Source of the DNA: CBDFKK01 sp965248815
Lineage (GTDB): Bacteria; Pseudomonadota; Alphaproteobacteria; SMXP01
Length of the DNA: 64,000 bases
NCBI GenBank assembly: GCA_965248815.1
Contig: CBDFKK010000008.1
Span: 2,480,001-2,544,000 of the forward strand
Direction of reading: 5' to 3'
This document shows, in pieces, positions 1 through 8,490 of the stretch (position 1 is the first letter of the stretch; the number at the start of each line of letters is the position of its first letter). The notes under the pieces were generated by a model. That model was not told the DNA's origin. It searched no databases and saw only the letters and a program-made list of their open reading frames with translations. Position numbers and translations under genes: made by a program.

Positions 1-116
1 GGACGCGGCGGCTGAGTGTAAACCGCCACAATGTCATGACCCGCCGCAACCAACTCACTCAGAGTAGGAATGGCGAAGTCCGGGGTGCCCATAAAGGCAA
101 GGCGCAGAGCGGTCAT
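1..116 (-). CDS. fmt: Methionyl-tRNA formyltransferase, N-terminal fragment
   Basis: Only the first 38 or so codons lie in the window; the gene runs off the left edge. The translation contains MGTPDFAIPTLSEL, which matches the formyltransferase N-terminal signature of Fmt, the cytosolic enzyme that formylates initiator Met-tRNA with 10-formyl-THF. The start is the ATG at 116, giving MTALRLAFMGTPDF. It follows the def stop by 13 bases on the same strand, which is the usual def-fmt pairing: Fmt adds the formyl group and Def removes it from the nascent protein. The catalytic domain and C-terminal OB domain are outside the window. Confidence 0.9.
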   Translation of the reverse strand, partial: MTALRLAFMGTPDFAIPTLSELVAAGHDIVAVYTQPPR

Positions 117-129
117 GTCGGCCACGAGG

Positions 130-648
130 TCAGGCGCTTTCTTTCAGTTTTTGCGCTTTGGCCAGTTTCTTGAGGATCATCGTACGTTTTAACCGCGAGA
201 GATGGTCGACAAAAAGAATGCCGTCCAAATGATCCATCTCGTGCTGCAGGCACGTGGCAAGCAGGCCTTCCGCTTCGAGAACCTGTGGTGCACCGTCATA
301 GCCCAAATATTCGAACTTGGCTTGATGGGGCCGTTCCACATCTTCGTAAAAATCAGGCACAGACAGGCAGCCCTCTTCGTTGATCTCTGTTTCATCCGAA
401 GTCCATGCCAGCGTCGGATTGATGAAATATTGCGGCTCCGGTTTGGTCTTGTCTTTGGAAAGATCCATGACGATGGCGCGTTTGGCCACGCCCACTTGTA
501 TAGCGGCCAGCCCGATCCCCGGCGCCGCATACATGGTCTCCATCATGTCGTCCATTAGCGCGCGCAGCTCGTCGTCGACGGCCTCAACGGGCTTGGAAAC
601 TTGCTTCAGCCAAGGGTTTGGCGCGGTAATGATGGGTTTAATGGCCAT
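130..648 (-). CDS. def: Peptide deformylase
   Basis: Removes the N-formyl group from nascent proteins at the ribosome exit. All three family motifs are present: GIGLAAIQVG (residues 44-53), EEGCLS (91-96, with metal ligand Cys94) and HEMDH (136-140, with two His ligands and the catalytic Glu). The 172-residue length is normal. I chose the ATG at 648 (MAIKPIITAP) because family members begin almost exactly there. An in-frame ATG at 687 would add 13 residues with no family counterpart. It is cotranscribed with fmt and divergent from rmuC, so the 136 bases between them should hold both promoters. Confidence 0.95.
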   Translation of the reverse strand: MAIKPIITAPNPWLKQVSKPVEAVDDELRALMDDMMETMYAAPGIGLAAIQVGVAKRAIVMDLSKDKTKPEPQYFINPTLAWTSDETEINEEGCLSVPDFYEDVERPHQAKFEYLGYDGAPQVLEAEGLLATCLQHEMDHLDGILFVDHLSRLKRTMILKKLAKAQKLKESA

Positions 649-784
649 GGGTGGGACATAGGCGAAGCCTGCGCCAGGGTCAAGCAAGCCCGTCTATACG
701 GTGTTCACGGCCTGTTCTCATGTTAAACTGAACCTGATTCTCTCGCGGGCCGCCCGAGTGCCCGCCTAAATTCAGGATTGAGCC

Positions 785-1945
785 ATGGATATCTTGGTCA
801 TCGCCGCGGCCATACTTCTTGCCGGTCTCGCCATTGCGTTTGCACTGGCCCGGGGGGCAGGACGGAGCCAAAAGCAAGACGCACAGGCTGATAGAATCGG
901 CGATCAGATCGCTGGCGTGTGCGACGGTCATGCCGCTTTGACGGAACGTCTCCAAGCGTTGGCCGAGGCTCACGTCACCTCTCAAGCGACCTTGACCAAA
1001 CTTCTCGAGGAACGGCTCGACAAAGTGAGCCAGCGCATGGGCCAGAGTCTGACCGACACGGCGACCAAGACGGCAGAATCTTTGGGCAAGTTGAACAACC
1101 GTCTCAGCGTGATCGACCAAGCACAAAAGAACATCACGGAACTTTCAGGGCAGGTTGTGAGCTTGCAAGACATCCTCGCCAACAAACAGGCCCGCGGCGC
1201 CTTCGGTGAATTGCAGCTCTCCGAGCTCGTCGAGGCCGCACTTCCTCCGTCGGCGTTTCAGTTTCAAGCAACACTGGGTAACGGCAAGCGCGCCGACTGT
1301 TTAATAGATTTGCCCAATCCGCCGGGCCCCATCGTGATCGACGCCAAGTTTCCATTGGAATCGTTTTATGCCTTGCGTGCCGCCGACGACAATGCAGCAA
1401 AAGCCCAAGCCCAGCGCGACTTCCGGATAGCTATTCAGAAACATGTCAGCGACATTGCCGACAAATACATCGTGCCCGGCGAGACCGCGGAATCCGCGCT
1501 GATGTTCCTGCCCTCCGAAGCAATATATGCCGAGCTTCACACCTCATTCGCCGATCTTGTGCAAAAGAGCTATCGAGCGCGCGTTTGGATCGTCTCGCCA
1601 ACCACTTTAATGGCGACACTCAATACTGTGCGCGCGGTCTTGAAAGACGCACGCATGCGCGCGCAGGCTCACGTCATTCAGCAAGAAGTCGAGAAGATGG
1701 CGCAAGATGTCGGCCGCCTGCAAAAACGCGTCGGCAATTTGCGAAGCCATTTTGGACAAGCAAATAAGGACATTGATGAGATCGTCACATCGGCCGATCG
1801 CATCGCCAAGCGCGCCGACCGGATCGAACACGTGCAGCTTGAAGATGTTGCCGAAGAAGTCGAGGCGCTGAAGCCCGTATCGCCAGACATGCGCCTCGTC
1901 GAACGCGCCAGCGGCAAAGCCCGCGCCCTTGGCGGTCGGTCGTAG
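785..1945 (+). CDS. rmuC: DNA recombination protein RmuC
   Basis: A 386-residue RmuC-family protein, associated with limiting recombination between inverted repeats. The N-terminus is one membrane helix (about residues 3-22), followed by a long Gln/Glu/Lys-rich coiled coil (about 30-135). Then comes the RmuC nuclease-like domain, including ARGAFGELQLSELVE and IVIDAKFPLESF, in which the D-A-K triad resembles a PD-(D/E)XK core. The C-terminal third is helical again. Length and order match the family. It stands opposite def-fmt, an arrangement common in Rhizobiales. The ATG at 785 is the natural start because it begins directly with the membrane helix. Confidence 0.93.
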   Translation: MDILVIAAAILLAGLAIAFALARGAGRSQKQDAQADRIGDQIAGVCDGHAALTERLQALAEAHVTSQATLTKLLEERLDKVSQRMGQSLTDTATKTAESLGKLNNRLSVIDQAQKNITELSGQVVSLQDILANKQARGAFGELQLSELVEAALPPSAFQFQATLGNGKRADCLIDLPNPPGPIVIDAKFPLESFYALRAADDNAAKAQAQRDFRIAIQKHVSDIADKYIVPGETAESALMFLPSEAIYAELHTSFADLVQKSYRARVWIVSPTTLMATLNTVRAVLKDARMRAQAHVIQQEVEKMAQDVGRLQKRVGNLRSHFGQANKDIDEIVTSADRIAKRADRIEHVQLEDVAEEVEALKPVSPDMRLVERASGKARALGGRS

Positions 1946-2032
1946 AACGCCTTTGTCATTGCACAACTAGACCGTGGCATGACACGCTAAAATGCAGCGT
2001 GCGCGCATTTCGTATCTTGCATAGGTTCAGCC

Positions 2033-2965
2033 ATGACCGATCACACTCTCGACGACTCTACTGTTCACGCCTACTGGGACAACAGCGAGCCGCCACGGCT
2101 AACGATTGAGCCGGGGGACATTGTGACCTTCGAGTGCCGCGACGCTTCGGATGGGCAGATGACGCCGGGCTGTCCGGCAGACACGCTTCTTGGGCTCGAT
2201 CGCTCGCGCATACATGCGCTCACCGGTCCGGTATCCATCGAGGGCGCCAAGCCGGGCGATACGCTTGTAATCGACATACTAGATTTCAAGAACAAGGCTT
2301 GGGGCTGGACCGGTCATGTTCCGGGCCTCGGCTTGTTGCACGAAGAGTTCGACTTTCCATTTGTTCAGCATTGGGAGTTGAGCGACACAATGTGCACCAT
2401 GACTGATGAACCGCGGGTGCAAGTGCCCTTCGAGCCGTTTTGCGGCGTCATGGGCGTGGGGCCGCGAGAGCCCGGCCGCCTCAACACTATCCCGCCGCGC
2501 GAGAACGGTGGCAATGTCGACATTCGAGGTTTGTGCGCCGGCGCCACGCTTTACTTACCCGTTCTTGTCGACGGGGCCCTTTTTTCATGTGGCGATTGTC
2601 ACTCGGCGCAAGGCGACGGCGAGGTCTCAGGAACCGGCATCGAGTCGCCCATGACGGTGACCTTGAAGTTTGACGTAAAGAAAGGCCGAACACTCCGCGA
2701 ATTGCAATTCACCACGCCGAGTCCGCTCACGAAATGCGATTCTAAAGGATACTACTGTACTACTGCACACGGATCCGATCTTTATGAGCTTTCGCAACGG
2801 GCGCTCCGCACCATGATCGATTGGATCGAAGAGAACTGGGGGCTTAGCCGCAGCCAGGCGCTTGCACTTTGTTCCGCAGCGGCCGACCTTAAGATTTCCG
2901 AAATCGTCGACGCGCCGAACTGGATCGTCAGTTGCTATATGCCGCTCGCGGTATTTAAGGGATAA
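2033..2965 (+). CDS. Acetamidase/formamidase family protein
   Basis: A 310-residue cytosolic protein of the FmdA/AmdA family, zinc-dependent amidases that release ammonia from formamide, acetamide or related small amides. Recognisable parts are the N-terminal beta-rich segment with IEPGDIVTFECRDASDG, the central FEPFCGVMGVGP, and FSCGDCHSAQGDGEVSGTGIE. The last is the family signature around the active site (G-D-x-H-x-x-Q-G-D-G-E). It stands alone: rmuC is 87 bases upstream and a convergent exported protein begins 15 bases downstream, with no amide transporter nearby. The true substrate cannot be read from sequence. Confidence 0.88.
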   Translation: MTDHTLDDSTVHAYWDNSEPPRLTIEPGDIVTFECRDASDGQMTPGCPADTLLGLDRSRIHALTGPVSIEGAKPGDTLVIDILDFKNKAWGWTGHVPGLGLLHEEFDFPFVQHWELSDTMCTMTDEPRVQVPFEPFCGVMGVGPREPGRLNTIPPRENGGNVDIRGLCAGATLYLPVLVDGALFSCGDCHSAQGDGEVSGTGIESPMTVTLKFDVKKGRTLRELQFTTPSPLTKCDSKGYYCTTAHGSDLYELSQRALRTMIDWIEENWGLSRSQALALCSAAADLKISEIVDAPNWIVSCYMPLAVFKG

Positions 2966-2980
2966 ACATTCGCCGGATCG

Positions 2981-4282
2981 TTATTGCGGGTTTGATTGAC
3001 TGCTATTTTCAACGTAGGCGGACCAACTCGTGAGTTCGCCCCAGACTTTCGTTCTACTTTCACCGACGGCCGCCCACTTGCGGCGCATGAGTTGTGGTGG
3101 CGGCGTGTAGAGCCGGTCGCTGTCGAACAGAAACTCTGTGACGATATCTTGATTGGAAATCGTGTCTTTTTCTGCGGCGACATCAACGACCAAACCCGTC
3201 CCATCGATGGCTTGAACTTTAACCCACCCTTTATTCCGTGTCAGATCTGGGCCAAGCACGCGCTGATTGAGCGGGTTCAAATGGGGCGCATAGACATGTG
3301 CGAAGACGTCTGTCAGGCCTTCTTGTAGGTCTTCAATCTTGTCCAACAGATCTTGAACGTCTTCCTCGGAGCCTTGCAGCCCAACCGAAAACTTTGTTGT
3401 CGTAGGCCGACGAGTTTCCAGATTGTAAATGCGTAATAGCCCGGCCTCGTCTCTTCTTTGCTCATGAACGATGAAGAGTTGTCCGGCCGCGGCAACGCGA
3501 AAGGAATTGGGCTCGGCGGGCATGAGATAGCGAGCAAAGGAATCGTCCTTGCTTTGAACAATGTAATGAAGCTCGTCGCTGCCAAAGAACCGACCTTGAT
3601 AAACAAAGAAATTAGGATGCGAAACAGGATACCGGCGAATGTCGTTGTGCTTGAATGATTGCTGGTAGCTCCATGTACTGAGATCACCCAGATCCCAAAA
3701 GTGCACCATGTTCTTGTGGTAAACGTCATCGATGATTTTAATCTGATCGGCTTCGTCCCAAATCATATGTCCGCCTTTTTGGCAGCGGCAATTGACGACG
3801 CCTTCGCCACTGAAAAAGCGATGGCCCACAAGTGTCTCGCGGCCCGTCTCGAGGTTTAGAAAAGCGACGTGATTTGCGGGCTCGCCGCAATAAGCCAACG
3901 TCTTGCCGTCCGGAGAAGTTGCGGCCATTTCCAAGCTGTGATTGACGGGGATGGTTCGAGTAACTGTCCAGTCATTGAGATCGAATATTTCGATGCGGCC
4001 CTTGTAGGCTTTCTTATCGAATTCACGCGTCACGCGGCAGGCTTTCTCTCCTTCGTCGACGATGTAGACCAGCTTTGTTCCGCTTGCCGTGACATGAAAG
4101 CGCGAGACGTTTGCCACTTCGCGGAGGACTCTGCCCATTGTGACGATGTGCGCATCCGTCGTCGCGCCGACATAGATGGGCCGGTTTTGAGCATGTGCGG
4201 ACGGAGCACATGTGCCCCCCAAAATGATGCATGAGACGAGCACAATGAAGTACGCGAGCTTATCTTTTGACTGTCCACTCAA
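2981..4282 (-). CDS. Exported beta-propeller-like protein of unknown function
   Basis: A 433-residue protein with a clear Sec signal peptide (basic start, hydrophobic segment at about residues 10-25, cleavage near PSAHAQ). The mature part alternates short beta-strand-like blocks such as GRIEIFDLNDWTVTRTIPV and SPDGKTLAYCGEP, the style of WD40/YVTN-type propellers. Cys residues occur at ACRV, AYCG and NCRC and could form disulphides in the periplasm. A charged helical insert (GSEEDVQDLLDKIEDLQEG) interrupts the later part. It resembles the propeller subunit of amine dehydrogenases only in general layout; I see no quinone-enzyme partner nearby. Function unknown. Confidence 0.7.
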   Translation of the reverse strand: MSGQSKDKLAYFIVLVSCIILGGTCAPSAHAQNRPIYVGATTDAHIVTMGRVLREVANVSRFHVTASGTKLVYIVDEGEKACRVTREFDKKAYKGRIEIFDLNDWTVTRTIPVNHSLEMAATSPDGKTLAYCGEPANHVAFLNLETGRETLVGHRFFSGEGVVNCRCQKGGHMIWDEADQIKIIDDVYHKNMVHFWDLGDLSTWSYQQSFKHNDIRRYPVSHPNFFVYQGRFFGSDELHYIVQSKDDSFARYLMPAEPNSFRVAAAGQLFIVHEQRRDEAGLLRIYNLETRRPTTTKFSVGLQGSEEDVQDLLDKIEDLQEGLTDVFAHVYAPHLNPLNQRVLGPDLTRNKGWVKVQAIDGTGLVVDVAAEKDTISNQDIVTEFLFDSDRLYTPPPQLMRRKWAAVGESRTKVWGELTSWSAYVENSSQSNPQ

Positions 4283-4503
4283 CGTCGCCCCTCCATATAT
4301 TGCTGTGTCCCTGCGCTCCAGAGTTGCATGAGGTTGGTGAACATTGGCTTTATGAGGAGAGATTTCTGCGGTTTCCGTGTTCGGAATAGCTTACCGAACT
4401 GTTAAGACAGGACGCACCGCGGACTCCTGACCTATTGAGTAACCGTTCCTCAAGCCCCTTCTGTTTAACTACAGGCCCATTACCGACAAAGGGGCCCCGG
4501 CTC

Positions 4504-5281
4504 ATGCCCGCGGCAGCGGCTATTAAACAAACGATCGAGTCCCATCGAGGAAAGTCTGTCCGTGAGAAGACGCTATTACTCGTTACGGCAATAATTAGCA
4601 CGATCGTCATCTTATTCGTATGGACGGGTGCTCACGGCGTCGGCCAATACTTGCTCAAATCCCAAGCCGAAGAAGCGGCCGTTTATTGGCTAGGCGCGCT
4701 TCAGAAACATTTTTTGGATTTTGATTGCGTACTCGCCGGGGACTGCGCATCGGAAGACTTTTACGATACGGCAAACCTCGTTAGCGATGCCGGGCCTGTG
4801 TTCAGCTACGGGTTCTTGACTGCGGGTGGTAGGGAACGCGTCGTCTCGTGGAGCCGCGGTGTTGAGAAAACGGTTTTTACGCCCTACCTCAACACACGCC
4901 TGTCTGACGGCGAACATATTGTCGAGTTTCAGCACGAAGATTTGATCGGCGAGGGGCGCCCAACGGTGGTCAAAGTCATTCTCCCGATGCTTAAGAGAGG
5001 CGCCTTGGGCGGCACAGCAATTCTCTATTTGGATCTCACGACGCAAGCCAAACAGTTGCGGACCATTGGAGCCCAATTGTTTGTCGCGTCGATTCTCATT
5101 CTTGGCGTTTTGGGTTATGACCGGCTACGTGGTCTGGCGCAATCATCGCGAACGCAGCCGCACCGCAGCCTGGTTCGACAGTGATGGATCGCTGGCGGTG
5201 CAAGAGGAATTTGCCGAGACTCAAAAGTCGCCAAACCAAGATGAACCGGCCGATTTCGGCATGTTCGGCCGGTATGAGTAA
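4504..5281 (+). CDS. Two-helix sensor-like membrane protein, broken by a frameshift at 5108-5114
   Basis: Reading from the ATG at 4504 gives an N-terminal membrane helix (about residues 23-41), a periplasmic domain of about 150 residues, and the first half of a second helix (FVASILILGVL), after which the frame turns nonsensical and stops at 5184. The +1 frame continues the helix as MTGYVVWRNHRERS and runs to 5281. Dropping one base in the TTTTGGG run at 5108-5114 joins them into a smooth 258-residue protein. The topology is that of a sensor-kinase or cyclase input module, but no output domain follows. Either it is a stand-alone periplasmic module or a decayed sensor. It converges on recR with a 4-base gap. 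Confidence 0.6.
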
Positions 5282-5285
5282 CGTT

Positions 5286-5891
5286 TCACAGCGGCCGGCG
5301 TGACTTCATCGCGGCGGCGAGAGTGCCGTCATCCATATAATCCAATTCACCGCCGACTGGGACGCCGTGGGCGACCCGCGTAATTGTCGCGCCGGCGTCA
5401 GCCAATCGATCCATAATGTAGTTGGCCGTGGTTTGGCCTTCGACGGTGGCGTTGGTCGCAAGCACGACTTCGGTGATGGTATCGGCGCTCGCGCGCTCTA
5501 CGAGTTTGGCGATGTTGAGATCGTCGGGCCCGACGCCGTCGAGCGCAGACAAAGTGCCGCCTAGCACATGATAGCGGCCCTTGTGCGCCACGGCCCGCTC
5601 CAAGGCCCATAGGTCGGCGACGTCCTCGACAATGCACAGAACGCCGGTTTCGCGGCGTGAATCCTGACAGATCGTACACGGATCAATCGTGTCGATATTG
5701 CCGCACGTTTTGCAGACTTTGACATGTCGCAGTGCGTCTTGAAGCGCCTGGGTCAGCGGTTCCATGACCGTTTGCTTCTTATTGATCATGGCAAGTGCCG
5801 CCCGCCGCGCAGAACGGGGCCCAAGCCCCGGCAGTTTGGCCAGCATTTGAATCAGCCGTTCGATTTCAGGTCCGGCAACCGGTCCGCTCAT
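5286..5891 (-). CDS. recR: Recombination mediator RecR
   Basis: A 201-residue RecR, which with RecO (and RecF) loads RecA on gapped DNA. Parts in order: the helix-hairpin-helix segment KLPGLGPRSARRAAL; the four-cysteine zinc finger built from CKTC and CTIC; the Toprim domain beginning VLCIVEDVADLWALE; and the C-terminal RVAHGVPVGGELDYMDDGT. Length and motifs are complete. It is the last gene of dnaX-ybaB-recR. The 265 bases that separate it from ybaB hold a repeat element, so it may have its own promoter. Confidence 0.96.
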   Translation of the reverse strand: MSGPVAGPEIERLIQMLAKLPGLGPRSARRAALAMINKKQTVMEPLTQALQDALRHVKVCKTCGNIDTIDPCTICQDSRRETGVLCIVEDVADLWALERAVAHKGRYHVLGGTLSALDGVGPDDLNIAKLVERASADTITEVVLATNATVEGQTTANYIMDRLADAGATITRVAHGVPVGGELDYMDDGTLAAAMKSRRPL

Positions 5892-5991
5892 GTTGTGGTC
5901 TCAGTTCGTGAATCGCGGGACGTCACAGTAAGACGTTCGCGCTGACTTGCGCAACGACGACCCCCGCCCCATTTTTCCACCAAGGAGGCCT

Positions 5992-6125
5992 ACATCCTTC
6001 GAGACACGCCGGCCTGTATCGCAAACGATAGAGGCGGCGCCCTCACGATGAGGAGAAAGGATGTGCAGACGATATCCTCATGGTGAGGGCGACCCTGAAC
6101 TTGATTCAGGGGAGCGTCTCGAACC
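5992..6125. repeat. REP/BIME-like palindromic intergenic repeat (inverted pair)
   Basis: The spacer between recR and ybaB contains nested inverted repeats. ACATCCTT at 5992-5999 pairs with AAGGATGT at 6057-6064. CCTTCGAGAC near 5996 is mirrored by GTCTCGAACC at 6116-6125. CCCTCACGATGAGG near 6040 is mirrored, with one mismatch, by CCTCATGGTGAGGG near 6075. CCCTGAA and TTCAGGG at 6092-6110 form a further hairpin. The pieces ATCCTTCGAGAC and CCTCA-x-x-x-TGAGGA resemble a repetitive intergenic element I recall from many Rhizobiales genomes. Only this one full copy is in the window, so its repetitive nature is inferred. Confidence 0.6.
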
Positions 6126-6156
6126 AAGCAGGTACCTGGGTAGACGCACGCGATAC

Positions 6157-6480
6157 CTAAAACGGCAGCTTCATGCCCGGGGGCAGCGGCAGGCCGCTCG
6201 AAACTTTGGCCATTTCTTCGGCCGCGCGTTGCTCCACTTTTTGTTTGGCATCGTTGTGGGCAGCGACAATAAGGTCTTCCAGAACTTCGATCTCATCGGG
6301 TTTCAACAGGCTCGGATCGATTTTCATACGCTTGAGTTCGCTCTTGCCGTTCATGACGGCAACGACAAGGCCGCCGCCGCTCGATCCCTCGATCTCCATG
6401 GCGACAAGATCATCTTGGACCTGCGCCATTTTTTCTTGAAGCTCTTGCACCTGCTTCATCATTTTTCCGAGATCTTTCAT
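6157..6480 (-). CDS. ybaB: Nucleoid-associated protein, YbaB/EbfC family
   Basis: A 107-residue protein with the YbaB/EbfC layout: an N-terminal amphipathic coiled coil rich in Met, Gln, Glu and Lys (MKDLGKMMKQVQELQEKM), the beta-strand turn SSGGGLVVAVMNGKSELK, and the helix around EDLIVAAHNDA. These are small dimeric proteins that bind DNA and condense the nucleoid. It lies between dnaX, 40 bases upstream, and recR, as in most proteobacteria, and is probably cotranscribed with dnaX. The Pro-rich tail SGLPLPPGMKLPF is typical. Confidence 0.94.
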   Translation of the reverse strand: MKDLGKMMKQVQELQEKMAQVQDDLVAMEIEGSSGGGLVVAVMNGKSELKRMKIDPSLLKPDEIEVLEDLIVAAHNDAKQKVEQRAAEEMAKVSSGLPLPPGMKLPF

Positions 6481-6520
6481 GGGCCGGTCCTTGCTTGGCG
6501 CGGTTCATGCGCCCTTCCAA

Positions 6521-8254
6521 TTAATCGTCGTCGACGGGCGCGTCACCTGACGATTCGCGTTCTCTGATGTCTACAATTTTCGCATTCGGGAATTCTTCGA
6601 GCGCTGCTTTGACAAGGGGGTGCTCTTTTAGTTTTGCATCGCGGTTTTCTTCCTTTTGGCGGCGGACGCCTTGGATGGTATTCGCACCTTCGTCGTTTGA
6701 AAGGCTGACAATCCAGCGTGTGCCGGTCCAATGGGTGAGCTGGCTCGCAAGCCGTCCCGCCAGATTGTCTGGCGCGTTGGCGGCGGGGCGAAACTCGATT
6801 CGTCCCGGCTCGAACCGCACAAGATGCACATAGGTTTCAAGTTCGGTGCGCAATCTGATGTCGCGTTTAGCGCCCGCCAATTCGAGTACGTCCTCGAACG
6901 TCTCGGCAATAGCTTCCGTCGCAACAGACGATTGCGCCGTGGCCGCGGGTTGCTGAGCGAGTGCTGACGTTTCTGACCGAAGCTGTGCCGTAGGCTCCCG
7001 GCCGCCGCCGCGTGATTTCGTTTTCTTTGGCGCGCTTGCCGTTGTCGGCGCTTCCTTGCTAGTACCGGTGCCGCCGCGTCGAATGATGTCGTCGGGAGTC
7101 GGCAAATCGCTGGCATAGGCCAGGCGCACCAATATCATCTCCGCGGCATCGAGCGCGCGCGGTGCCGTTTGCGCCTCGCCTAATCCCTTGAGGAGAATTT
7201 GCCACGAGCGCGCGAGCGTACCCATCGACAATTTGTTCGCCATCTCAAGGCCGCGCGTGTGCTGCGCTTTCGACATATCAGCTTGCGCTCCGCTCTCTCC
7301 CGTAATTTGCAGGCGCGTTAACCAATGGGTGAGTTCGAGAAGGTCGCGTAAGACTTCTAGGGGATCAGCGCCGAGATTATATTGAGCCTTCAACTCGCCC
7401 AGCGCGCTCTTGATATCTCCTTGGAACAAGTGATCCAGCAGATCGAGAATGCGGGCCCGGTCGGCGAGCCCCAGCATATCGCGCACTTGGGGCTCCTCGA
7501 TGACTTCACTGCCCGCTGCGCTTTGCGCGATGGCTTGATCGAGCAATGAGAGGGCATCGCGCACCGACCCTTCAGAGGCGCGCGCAATCAGCGCCAACGC
7601 TTCTTTCTTGGTCTTCACGCCTTCCTTCTTGGCGACGTTTTTCAAATGCTCGATCAATTGGTCGGGCTCGACCCGCTTCAAGTCGAACCGCTGACAGCGC
7701 GACAGTACAGTGACCGGCACTTTGCGAACTTCTGTGGTGGCGAAAATGAACTTCACATGCTCCGGCGGCTCTTCGAGAATTTTGAGCAAGCCATTAAATG
7801 CCGCTTTGGACAACATGTGAACTTCGTCGATGATGTAGACTTTGTAAGGCGCGGATGCAGGCTTGAATTGCGCACCTTCAATAATTTCGCGAATGTCGTC
7901 GATGCCGGTGCGCGAGGCCGCGTCCATTTCAAGCACATCCATATGACGCGACTCGGCGATCGACTCGCAATGAACGCCAGGCTTGCCCATTTCGATGGTC
8001 AGCGTGCTCTCACCCTTTTCGTTTGTGTAGTTGAGCGCGCGCGCAAGCAGCCGCGCGGTCGTAGTTTTTCCGACCCCGCGCACACCTGTCAGCATATAGG
8101 CATGTGCCACGCGTCCCGTCTCAAAGGCGGCGGTTAAGATATGCACCATGGCTTCTTGGCCGATCAAATCGTCGAACGATTGCGGCCGGTATTTGCGCGC
8201 CAGAACACGATAGCTTGTCTGGGCGCCGGATCCTTTGTGCGCACGCTTGGCCAT
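6521..8254 (-). CDS. dnaX: DNA polymerase III subunit gamma/tau
   Basis: A 577-residue clamp-loader ATPase. Walker A is GVRGVGKTT (residues 57-65); Walker B reads VYIIDEVHML; the sensor-1 region is FIFATTEVRKVP; the SRC arginine finger appears as VLSRCQRFDL. The C-terminal third carries a low-complexity linker (APKKTKSRGGGREP) and a tau-type tail, so the product is tau-length. The zinc module of E. coli DnaX, with four Cys, is missing; only one Cys remains in GKPGVHCESIAESRH, a form I recall in several alphaproteobacteria. I chose the ATG at 8254 (MAKRAHKG). Reading further upstream would run into the SRP RNA gene. Confidence 0.95.
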   Translation of the reverse strand: MAKRAHKGSGAQTSYRVLARKYRPQSFDDLIGQEAMVHILTAAFETGRVAHAYMLTGVRGVGKTTTARLLARALNYTNEKGESTLTIEMGKPGVHCESIAESRHMDVLEMDAASRTGIDDIREIIEGAQFKPASAPYKVYIIDEVHMLSKAAFNGLLKILEEPPEHVKFIFATTEVRKVPVTVLSRCQRFDLKRVEPDQLIEHLKNVAKKEGVKTKKEALALIARASEGSVRDALSLLDQAIAQSAAGSEVIEEPQVRDMLGLADRARILDLLDHLFQGDIKSALGELKAQYNLGADPLEVLRDLLELTHWLTRLQITGESGAQADMSKAQHTRGLEMANKLSMGTLARSWQILLKGLGEAQTAPRALDAAEMILVRLAYASDLPTPDDIIRRGGTGTSKEAPTTASAPKKTKSRGGGREPTAQLRSETSALAQQPAATAQSSVATEAIAETFEDVLELAGAKRDIRLRTELETYVHLVRFEPGRIEFRPAANAPDNLAGRLASQLTHWTGTRWIVSLSNDEGANTIQGVRRQKEENRDAKLKEHPLVKAALEEFPNAKIVDIRERESSGDAPVDDD

Positions 8255-8304
8255 GAGAGTCGCCGAAATTAAAGGGTCCTCTGACGGGACCTGACAATTG
8301 AAGT

Positions 8305-8407
8305 GGGAAGCTGGACAACAACCCGAACAAATCTCGTTACGGCTGCTTCCTTCCGGACCTGACCGGGTTGGCGAGGCGTCCGTCTGCCGCCAACCTCCCG
8401 CGGGCAC
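8305..8407 (-). ncRNA. ffs: Signal recognition particle RNA, small bacterial type (4.5S)
   Basis: On the minus strand this stretch contains GGTCAGGTCCGGAAGGAAGC followed by AGCC, the conserved apical loop and Ffh-binding asymmetric loop of bacterial SRP RNA, including the GGAA tetraloop. The flanks pair: GGGAGGTTGGCGG on the 5' side with the 3' end (TTGTCCAGCTTCCC), as in a single long hairpin. A position directly upstream of dnaX is typical for alphaproteobacteria. The ends are estimated from helix pairing and could be off by about 5 bases. The RNA works with Ffh and FtsY to target membrane proteins cotranslationally. Confidence 0.92.
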
Positions 8408-8490
8408 TATCTGACGAGCCGCCGGCTAAAGCAAGACCGTCCATGGGCGAGTTGCCGCAGTCCGGGCGACGTGCAATTCTCGCCGCCGCC

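Noticed and set aside
6061..6567. Open frame of 168 codons on the plus strand
   Set aside because: It runs over the repeat element and antisense to ybaB, which has clear family motifs; the His/Phe-rich product is typical of a shadow frame.
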